64,000 nt of DNA. Origin: Bordetella genomosp. 7. GTDB lineage: Bacteria; Pseudomonadota; Gammaproteobacteria; Burkholderiales; Burkholderiaceae_B. Under the pieces are notes generated by a model. It ran no database searches, was not told where the DNA came from, and was given only the letters and a program-made list of their open reading frames with translations. The translations under genes and the position numbers were made by a program. Position 1 is the stretch's first letter; every line of letters begins with the position of its first letter. This document shows, one piece after another, positions 58,236 to 64,000 of the stretch. Where the stretch lies: the NCBI RefSeq assembly GCF_002261265.1, contig NZ_NEVK01000003.1, positions 434,001 to 498,000 of the forward strand, read 5' to 3'.

Positions 58236-59505
58236 CTACCTGCCCATCCTGTTGCTGGTCGCACTGCTGGCCATAGGCGCGCCCATCTACCTTGCGCTGG
58301 GCCTGAGCGCGCTGCTGGGCTTCTACATCGCCGACCTGCCCCTGCTGGCTTCGGCCGAGATCGTCTACAACAGCCTGACGCCCTTTACGCTGATGGCCGT
58401 GCCCTTTTTCGTCATCACGGCCAATCTGATGACCGCGGGCGGCATATCCGACGCGCTGGTCAAGTTCGCGCGGGTATGGGTGGGGCATTTGTGGGGCGGC
58501 CTGGGAGTGGCCACCATTCTGGCCTGCGCGATTTTTTCGGCGATATCCGGCTCCAGCGTGGCCACTGCGCTGGCCATAGGGGCGATCTCCATCCCCGCCA
58601 TGGTGGCCGCCGGCTATGACCGCGGCTACGCCATGGGCGTGACGGCGGCCGGCGGAACGCTGGGTATTCTGATTCCGCCGAGCATCCCGCTGATCCTGTA
58701 CGGCTTCATTACCGATCAATCTGTGGTGGCGCTGTTTTCCGCGGCGTTGATTCCCGGCTTGCTGGCGGTGTTGTCGCTGCTGGTATGTGCCATGTTGATC
58801 GCGCGCATCAAGAATTACCCGCGTTGCCCGCGCGCCAGCATGGCCGAACGGCTGGCCGCGCTGAAGCAGGCGGCGCCCAGCCTGTTCCTGCCCGTCATGA
58901 TCCTGGGCGGCATCTACGGCGGCATTTATACGCCTACCGAGGCCGCCATCGTATCGGTGGTGTATTCGCTGGTGATCAGCCAGCTGTTCTACCGCCGGAT
59001 GCGCCTGGTGGAAATTCTGCGTGTCATGGGCAAGTCGATGATCGACACCAGCGCGATCATGATCATCCTGGCCGCTGCCATGTTGCTGGGCCACTATCTG
59101 AGCATTGTCGACCTGGGTTTCAGGGTGGCGGCCGCCGTCGAGGCCATGGGACTGGAGCCCATGCAGTTCAACCTGCTGATCATGGCCATTCTGCTGGTGC
59201 TGGGCATGTTCATGGAGGCCACCTCGATGCTGCTCATCCTGGTGCCCATGCTTTTGCCCGCCATGGTGGCGCTGGGCGTGAACCCCGTGCATTTCGCCGT
59301 GCTGTTCGTCATCGCGATGGAAATCGGCCTGATCACGCCGCCGATCGGCATGAACCTTTATGTGGTGACGCGCGCAGGGCAGGGCGCCCTGCAGGACGCC
59401 ATACGCGGCAGTCTTCCGTATGTGGGCATGCTGGTGCTGCTGGCGCTGGTGGTGCTGGCGGTGCCGCACACGGCGCTGTGGTTGCCGCAATGGCTGGGCC
59501 GCTAG
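58228..59505 (+). CDS. TRAP transporter large permease (DctM type)
   Basis: A 425-residue inner-membrane transporter with about twelve hydrophobic segments. NSLTPFTLMAVPFFVITANLMTAGGIS, SGSSVATALAIGAISIPAM, GTLGILIPPSIPLILYG and GGIYGGIYTPTEAAIV are DctM hallmarks. ITPPIGMNLYVV near the end is the conserved second binding loop. The ATG at 58228 is chosen for its overlap with dctQ. It completes the transporter and is followed by catabolic genes. Confidence 0.94.
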   Translation: MIDYLPILLLVALLAIGAPIYLALGLSALLGFYIADLPLLASAEIVYNSLTPFTLMAVPFFVITANLMTAGGISDALVKFARVWVGHLWGGLGVATILACAIFSAISGSSVATALAIGAISIPAMVAAGYDRGYAMGVTAAGGTLGILIPPSIPLILYGFITDQSVVALFSAALIPGLLAVLSLLVCAMLIARIKNYPRCPRASMAERLAALKQAAPSLFLPVMILGGIYGGIYTPTEAAIVSVVYSLVISQLFYRRMRLVEILRVMGKSMIDTSAIMIILAAAMLLGHYLSIVDLGFRVAAAVEAMGLEPMQFNLLIMAILLVLGMFMEATSMLLILVPMLLPAMVALGVNPVHFAVLFVIAMEIGLITPPIGMNLYVVTRAGQGALQDAIRGSLPYVGMLVLLALVVLAVPHTALWLPQWLGR

Positions 59506-59515
59506 GAAGACGCTG

Positions 59516-60358
59516 ATGAAAACCTCGTCAACCGGAATCGACGCCATCATGCCGTCCGAAACTCAGCCCTTTGAACTGTACGCCCTGCGATATGCGCGCC
59601 ATCGCGGAAGACTGGCCGAGCACAACTACCTGGGCGGCGCCGATTTTCACGATGCCGGGTCGGACCTGGACTACTACATCTGGGTCGCCCGGCGCGGCGC
59701 CGAAACGTATGTCATCGACACGGGTTTCGGCGAAGCGGCGGCGCGCGAACGCGGGCGGGAACTGCTGGTGACGATTCCGCAGGCGCTGGCCCAGCTGCAG
59801 CTGGACGCCGCGCGCATCGAGCAAGTCATCATTACCCACCTGCATTACGACCATGCCGGTTCGCTGGCCTCGTTTCCGGCCGCCACCTTCCACCTGCAAG
59901 AAGCCGAGGCGGCGTACGCCACGGGGCCATGCATGTGCCACGGCGCGTTGCGCCACCCCTACGACGTCGAGAACGTGGTGGATTACGTGCGCACGCTGTA
60001 CCAGGGCCGCGTGCGTTTCCACCAGGGCAGCGCCCAGATTTCCCCTGGGCTGTCCGTCCATCGTGTCGGCGGGCACACCGCCGGGCTGCAGGTGGTACGA
60101 GTGTGGACGAAGCGCGGGTGGGTGGTGCTGGCCTCCGACGCGACGCATCTGTACGGCAACCTGTCGCGCCAGCATCCGTTTCCCGTGGTCTATCACGTCG
60201 GAGAAATGCTGGAGGGCTACCGGATCGTGCGCGAGCTCGCCGATTCGGAAGCCCACATCGTGCCGGGCCACGATCCGCTGGTCATGCGCCGCTATCCGGC
60301 CGCCAGCGCGGCGTTGGCCGGCAAGGTCGCGCGGCTCGACGCCGAGCCCGTCGAATGA
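59516..60358 (+). CDS. Metallo-beta-lactamase-fold hydrolase, N-acyl-homoserine-lactonase type
   Basis: A 280-residue zinc hydrolase of the lactonase subgroup. The metal ligands are complete: His108, His110, Asp112 and His113 (THLHYDHAG), His187 (GGHTAGLQ), Asp208 (ASDATHLY) and His252 (PGHDPL). The family includes quorum-quenching AiiA/AttM enzymes, but the TRAP, decarboxylase-family and dehydrogenase neighbours suggest ring-opening of a catabolic lactone here. Substrate specificity cannot be told. A second ATG at residue 12 is possible. It follows the TRAP permease by ten bases. Confidence 0.88.
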   Translation: MKTSSTGIDAIMPSETQPFELYALRYARHRGRLAEHNYLGGADFHDAGSDLDYYIWVARRGAETYVIDTGFGEAAARERGRELLVTIPQALAQLQLDAARIEQVIITHLHYDHAGSLASFPAATFHLQEAEAAYATGPCMCHGALRHPYDVENVVDYVRTLYQGRVRFHQGSAQISPGLSVHRVGGHTAGLQVVRVWTKRGWVVLASDATHLYGNLSRQHPFPVVYHVGEMLEGYRIVRELADSEAHIVPGHDPLVMRRYPAASAALAGKVARLDAEPVE

Positions 60359-60423
60359 GACTTTCCGGGGCCGCCGCTATGCGCGGCTCGCCCATCGTCC
60401 GTTGTCATCAATCGAGATCACTC

Positions 60424-60843
60424 ATGGCAAAACATGCACCGCAATACCGCAGGAACGAGAACTTCGAGAAAGGCCTGCAGATCCGCCAGGCGCTGCTCGG
60501 CAAAGAAAAGATCGATACCGCGCTGTGGGGCGCCGATGCGTTCAACCAGCCCATGCAGCAGCTGGCCACGGAGTTCTGCTGGGGCGAGATCTGGAGCCGG
60601 CCGGGCCTGCCGCGCAAGGTGCGCAGTCTGCTGAATATCGCCATGCTCAGTGCGCTGAACCGGTCCAAGGAACTGGAGCTGCATGTGCGCGGCGCGCTGG
60701 TCAACGATTGCACGCCCGAAGAAATCCAGGAAGCGCTGCTGCAAGCGGCGGTGTATGCGGGCGTGCCGGCCGGCGTGGAAGGGTTCCGCGTCGCCACGCC
60801 CGTTATCCAGCAGTATCTGGAGCAACAGGAGAAGCAGTCGTGA
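60424..60843 (+). CDS. Carboxymuconolactone decarboxylase family protein (PcaC-like)
   Basis: A 139-residue all-alpha protein of the CMD fold. It shows the ATEFCWGEIWSRPGLPRKVRSLLNIAMLSALNRSKELELHVRGALVNDCTPEEIQEALLQAAVYAGVPAGVEGFRVA pattern in pieces: EFCWGEIWSRPGL, RSLLNIAML, ELHVRGA and AVYAGVPAG. The length and lack of a CxxC favour the PcaC-like subgroup over AhpD. The true reaction is unknown; a decarboxylase or isomerase on a lactone is plausible. It overlaps the next gene by four bases. Confidence 0.88.
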   Translation: MAKHAPQYRRNENFEKGLQIRQALLGKEKIDTALWGADAFNQPMQQLATEFCWGEIWSRPGLPRKVRSLLNIAMLSALNRSKELELHVRGALVNDCTPEEIQEALLQAAVYAGVPAGVEGFRVATPVIQQYLEQQEKQS

Positions 60844-61754
60844 GTGCCCGAGCCCCCGTAGGATTCATCGGCCTGGGCAGCATGGGCGCCGAACTCGCGC
60901 ACAACCTGGCCCAAGGCGGCGTGCCGCTGGTCGTGCACGACGCGCGTCCGCAGGCCGGGTCGCGCTTTGCCGGCATGGACGTGGACGTTGCGGCATCGCC
61001 CGCCGAAGTGGCGTCGCGCTGCGAGATCGTCTGCGTGTGCCTGCCCACGCCAGACGTGGTCCGCCAGGTGGCGCTCGGGCCGGGCGGCCTGGCGGAAGGC
61101 GATCGCATGCGCGTGTATGTCGACATGTCGACCACGGGCCCGGCTACGGCGCGATCGGTTGCCAATGAACTGGCGCGGCGCGGCGTGCAGGCCGTGGACG
61201 CGCCCGTGAGCGGCGGCGTCGCCGGGGCGCGGGCTCGCACGCTGGCCCTGATGGTATCGGGCGCGGCGGACGTGGTCGCGGGGCTCGAGCCGCTCTTCGC
61301 CTTGATGGGCAAGCCGCGCATCATCGGCCACGAGGTAGGCCAGGGCCAGAGCATGAAGCTCATCAATAACCTGATGGCGGCCGCGCATCTTGCTTTGGCC
61401 GCCGAGGCCACCGTGCTGGGCGTCAAGGCCGGCCTGGCGCCGGAAACCGTGCTGGATACGCTCAATGCGGGGTCGGGCAAGAACTCCGCCACCGAAGACC
61501 GTTTCCCCAAGTACGTGCTGCCGCGCACGTTCGACAATGGCTTTGCCAATGCGCTGATGCGCAAGGACGTGCGCCTGTGCATGGAGATGGCCGAAGAACT
61601 CCAGGTTCCGCTCTGGGTGGGCACGGCGGTAGACCGCCTGTGGATGCAGACGGTGCTGCAGGTGGGGCCGCACGAGAGTTCGACTTCTATCGTCAAGACG
61701 CTGGAACAATGGGTGGGCGTACAGGTGGGCGCGCAGGAGCCCCGCCATGTGTGA
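60840..61754 (+). CDS. NAD(P)-dependent beta-hydroxyacid dehydrogenase, copy 1
   Basis: A 304-residue 3-hydroxyisobutyrate-dehydrogenase-family enzyme. The dinucleotide loop is GFIGLGSMG at about 8-16, the substrate loop DAPVSGGVAGA at 120-130, the catalytic lysine Lys173 in QSMKLINN, and GKNSATEDRFPKY follows near 230. The start is a GTG in the GTGA overlap with the preceding stop. It is paralogous to the gene at 62532. The substrate is unknown. Confidence 0.92.
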   Translation: MSARAPVGFIGLGSMGAELAHNLAQGGVPLVVHDARPQAGSRFAGMDVDVAASPAEVASRCEIVCVCLPTPDVVRQVALGPGGLAEGDRMRVYVDMSTTGPATARSVANELARRGVQAVDAPVSGGVAGARARTLALMVSGAADVVAGLEPLFALMGKPRIIGHEVGQGQSMKLINNLMAAAHLALAAEATVLGVKAGLAPETVLDTLNAGSGKNSATEDRFPKYVLPRTFDNGFANALMRKDVRLCMEMAEELQVPLWVGTAVDRLWMQTVLQVGPHESSTSIVKTLEQWVGVQVGAQEPRHV

Positions 61755-62499
61755 CAGCGATCATCGCGCCGGCACGGGCTGGAAGGGCTGGCGCGCCCTG
61801 CCGCCACAGCAGCCGTGGATGCCCAAGGGCCCCTGGCGCGACCTGACCTATCCGCTGGGGCCCGACGTCCCGCGCGCCACGGTATTTCCTCAACCCGCGT
61901 TCCGGCGCCTGAAAAGCCTGCCGGCCGACCCGCTGAATGTCACCGAGATGCAGATGGTGGTGCACATCGGCACCCACGTCGATGCGCCGCGCCACTTCTT
62001 TGCCGATGGCCCGGCTTTTCACGACATCGCGCTGGAAAGGCTGTGCGGGCCCGGCGTCGTGCTGCGGGTGGCGCGCGGCGCGGGCGAGGCCATAGGCGTT
62101 GCCGACCTGCAGGCGCAGCAGGCGCTGGTGCAGCCCGGCGACATCGTCGCCATCGACACCGGCTGGAGCCGGTATGCGGGCACGCCGCAATATCACGACC
62201 ATCCGTACCTGGATGTGGAGGCGGCGCGCTGGCTGGTCGAGCGCGGCGTCAAGCTGGCCGCCTTCGATGTGCCTACCCCCGACCTGCCGCTGGCGCGGCG
62301 GCCGGCCGGATACGACTGGCCGGCCCACCATGTGTTGCTGGGCCATGGCGTGCTGGTGTCCGAGAACGTCTACGGGCTGGGCGAACTGGCCGGCCAACGT
62401 GTGGAGTTCGCCTTCATGGCGCTGAACATCGTGGACTCGGACGGCGCGCCCGCGCGCGTGATGGCGCGGCCCGTGCAGGCCGGCGGCATGGCGGCCTAG
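61747..62499 (+). CDS. Cyclase / kynurenine-formamidase family metal hydrolase
   Basis: A 250-residue member of the cyclase family (Pfam Cyclase), which includes kynurenine formamidase and isatin hydrolase. The manganese/zinc motif HxGTHxDxPxHF is exact in HIGTHVDAPRHF (His73, His77, Asp79, His83). GDIVAIDTGWSR and AAFDVPTPD supply the rest of the pocket, and PAHHVLLGHGVLVSENV is family-typical. It overlaps the upstream dehydrogenase by eight bases. It should hydrolyse an amide, imide or lactone-type ring; which one is unknown. Confidence 0.92.
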   Translation: MCDSDHRAGTGWKGWRALPPQQPWMPKGPWRDLTYPLGPDVPRATVFPQPAFRRLKSLPADPLNVTEMQMVVHIGTHVDAPRHFFADGPAFHDIALERLCGPGVVLRVARGAGEAIGVADLQAQQALVQPGDIVAIDTGWSRYAGTPQYHDHPYLDVEAARWLVERGVKLAAFDVPTPDLPLARRPAGYDWPAHHVLLGHGVLVSENVYGLGELAGQRVEFAFMALNIVDSDGAPARVMARPVQAGGMAA

Positions 62500-62531
62500 A
62501 ACTTATTGATCATCAAAACAAGCGAGGAGAT

Positions 62532-63416
62532 ATGGACAGCGACGTAATTGGATTTGTCGGTATCGGCAAGATGGGCCAGCCCATGGCCCGCCGGCTGGTC
62601 GACGCGGGCATGCGCCTGGTGGTCTACGACGTAGATGCGGGCGCCACGGCGCCGCTTGTTGCCCTGGGCGCAAAGGCGGCCGGATCGGTATCAGAGGTGG
62701 CCGATGCGGCCGGCACGGTGTTGCTGAGCCTGCCGGCGCCCCGCGTGGTGCAGGATGTCGTGGCACAGCTGGCCGGGGGCGCCAAGGTCAAGCGCGTGGT
62801 GGACTTTTCGACCATCGGTCCGGCCGCCGCCGCCAGCGCCGCGGCCACCCTGGATGCGCGAGGCATCGCGTATATCGACGCGCCGGTCAGCGGCGGCGTG
62901 CCGGGCGCGCAAGCGGGCACGCTGGCCGTGATGGTGTCCTGCCCGAAGGCGCTCTTCGAGACGTTGCAGGAACTGCTGGGCACGTTCGGCAAGACGTTCC
63001 ATGTCGGCGAGCAGGCGGGCCAGGCCCAGACCATGAAACTGGCCAACAATCTGCTTTCGGCCACGGCGATTGCGATCTCGTCCGAGGCCATGGCCATGGG
63101 AGTCAAGGCCGGCCTGGACCCGCGCGTGATGCTGGACATCATCAACGCCGGCTCGGGCCGCAACAGCGCCACGCAGGACAAGTTTCCCCGCGCCGTGCTG
63201 ACCGGCACATTCGATTATGGGTTCGGCACCGGCCTGGCCTATAAAGACGTGCGCCTGTGCATCGACGAAGCTGAACAGCTTGGGGTGCCCATGGTCATCG
63301 GCGCCGCCGTGCGGCAGATGCTGGCCATCACGAATTCGCTGTATGGCCCGGGATCGGATTACACGTCGGTATGCCGGGTGGTCGAGTCCTGGGCTGGCGT
63401 GGAAGTGCGCGGCTGA
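62532..63416 (+). CDS. NAD(P)-dependent beta-hydroxyacid dehydrogenase, copy 2
   Basis: A 294-residue enzyme of the same family as the gene at 60840, with GFVGIGKMG at 7-15, DAPVSGGVPGAQAGTLAVMV at 116-135 and catalytic Lys169 in TMKLANN. The two proteins share long blocks, for example NAGSG-K/R-NSAT-E/Q-D and KDVRLC, so they are paralogues within one operon. GGAG precedes the ATG. An in-frame reading from further upstream is antisense-like extension into the cyclase gene and is not used. Confidence 0.92.
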   Translation: MDSDVIGFVGIGKMGQPMARRLVDAGMRLVVYDVDAGATAPLVALGAKAAGSVSEVADAAGTVLLSLPAPRVVQDVVAQLAGGAKVKRVVDFSTIGPAAAASAAATLDARGIAYIDAPVSGGVPGAQAGTLAVMVSCPKALFETLQELLGTFGKTFHVGEQAGQAQTMKLANNLLSATAIAISSEAMAMGVKAGLDPRVMLDIINAGSGRNSATQDKFPRAVLTGTFDYGFGTGLAYKDVRLCIDEAEQLGVPMVIGAAVRQMLAITNSLYGPGSDYTSVCRVVESWAGVEVRG

Positions 63417-63451
63417 GCCGCGTAATGGCATCAACAAAGGAGACACATTAA

Positions 63452-64000
63452 ATGCATAAGTTCATGGTGCGCTTTGCCGCAGTGGCCGCAGTCTGCAGCA
63501 TTGCGTGCGCCCCGGCATGGTCGGCAAACTATCCCGAGCGTCCTGTAAAGCTGGTCGTGCCGCAATCGCCAGGCGGGGCGTCCGACGTGCTTGCCCGCTT
63601 GCTGGCCAAGGGGCTGTCGCAGGCGTGGGGGCAGAGCGTCGTCGTGGAGAACAAGGCCGGGGCCGGCGGCAACATCGGCCTGGAAGCCGTGGCCAAGTCG
63701 CCGGGCGATGGCTATACGCTGCTTTTCACGTACGAGGGCACGCAGGCGATCAACGTCAGCCTGCGCCAGTTGCCGTTCGATCCGGTCAAGGACTTCACCC
63801 CGATCGCGGCCGTGGCGACCGTGCCGTTCATCGTTACCGTCAACAAAGACATTCCCGTCGCCAGTTTCCAGGAATTTGTCTCACTGGCCCGTTCCAAGCC
63901 CATGACGTTCGGTTCTGCCGGCAGCGGCACCGTCAATCATCTGTTGGGCGAAATGGTCAACCATGTGGCGGACACGGGCCTGACCCACGTGCCGTACAAG
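63452..64000 (+). CDS. Bug-family tripartite tricarboxylate receptor (3' end outside window)
   Basis: Start of a periplasmic solute receptor of the Bug/TctC family, which is greatly expanded in Bordetella. The visible 183 residues begin with a signal peptide (about 1-25, ending PAWSAN), then YPERPVKLVVPQSPGGASDVLARLLAKGLSQAWGQSVVVENKAGAGGNIGLEAVAKSPGDGYTLL in pieces (the PGGASD and GAGGNIG loops bind the carboxylate) and the MTFGSAGSGTVNHL loop. AAAGGAG precedes the ATG. It is a second uptake component in the same cluster as the TRAP system. The C-terminal part lies beyond the window. Confidence 0.92.
   Translation, partial: MHKFMVRFAAVAAVCSIACAPAWSANYPERPVKLVVPQSPGGASDVLARLLAKGLSQAWGQSVVVENKAGAGGNIGLEAVAKSPGDGYTLLFTYEGTQAINVSLRQLPFDPVKDFTPIAAVATVPFIVTVNKDIPVASFQEFVSLARSKPMTFGSAGSGTVNHLLGEMVNHVADTGLTHVPYK

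Noticed and set aside
59853-60839. An open frame extending the first beta-hydroxyacid dehydrogenase upstream by 329 codons
   Set aside because: It lies over the lactonase and CMD-family genes in another frame and has no family similarity; the GTG at 60840 begins the dinucleotide-binding domain directly.

Overview
The window is high-GC, gene-dense betaproteobacterial chromosome. It fits the Alcaligenaceae and most closely a Bordetella, probably an environmental species (B. petrii-like) or a near relative such as Achromobacter. The reasons are an intact RisA/RisS-type two-component pair, a Par27-type parvulin, a PagL lipid A deacylase, a Bug-type periplasmic solute receptor, several branched-chain-type ABC uptake systems, and dispersed palindromes built on GGTGTCTGACACC. 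The species call is inference from gene content. No rRNA, tRNA, CRISPR array or prophage was seen.

Layout. 1-2.1 kb: 3' part of a TonB-dependent siderophore receptor, then a palindromic repeat cluster. 2.3-11.3 kb: serB and mfd (-), ispDF (+), ahpC-ahpD (-), risA-risS (-). 11.4-24.1 kb: a fused tsaB-rimI gene with a family-4 uracil-DNA glycosylase, lplT (-), smc-zipA-ligA (+), a shared terminator, and msrB-yciB-bolA-par27 (-). 24.1-31.1 kb: biotin ECF transporter bioMNY, then a branched-chain-type ABC system in which permease and ATPase are one polypeptide. 31.2-32.7 kb: an IS3-family element inserted in the loop of a palindromic repeat, with a 5-bp target duplication. 32.7-43.3 kb: a class IV aminotransferase, an orphan OpuAC-type binding protein, a FUSC membrane protein, a second five-gene branched-chain-type ABC operon, nth with rnfB, and an intracellular PHB depolymerase. 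43.4-54.9 kb: ferredoxin reductase and ferredoxin, pncB, a RidA protein, a flavodoxin-like protein with MtfA, relA, a second repeat cluster, argE, trpB-trpA-accD. 54.9-64 kb: pagL, then a LysR-headed accessory cluster that runs off the end.

The housekeeping parts form recognisable groups: isoprenoid precursor synthesis, peroxide defence, chromosome segregation/division/ligation, biotin uptake, tryptophan and malonyl-CoA synthesis, and the stringent response. The most interesting part is the 55.5-64 kb cluster. It combines a LysR regulator, a three-component TRAP transporter, a metallo-beta-lactamase-fold lactonase-like enzyme, a carboxymuconolactone decarboxylase-family protein, two paralogous beta-hydroxyacid dehydrogenases flanking a cyclase/kynurenine-formamidase-type hydrolase, and a Bug receptor. 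It reads as an inducible catabolic operon for a small carboxylic acid, lactone or cyclic amide. I do not recognise the pathway.
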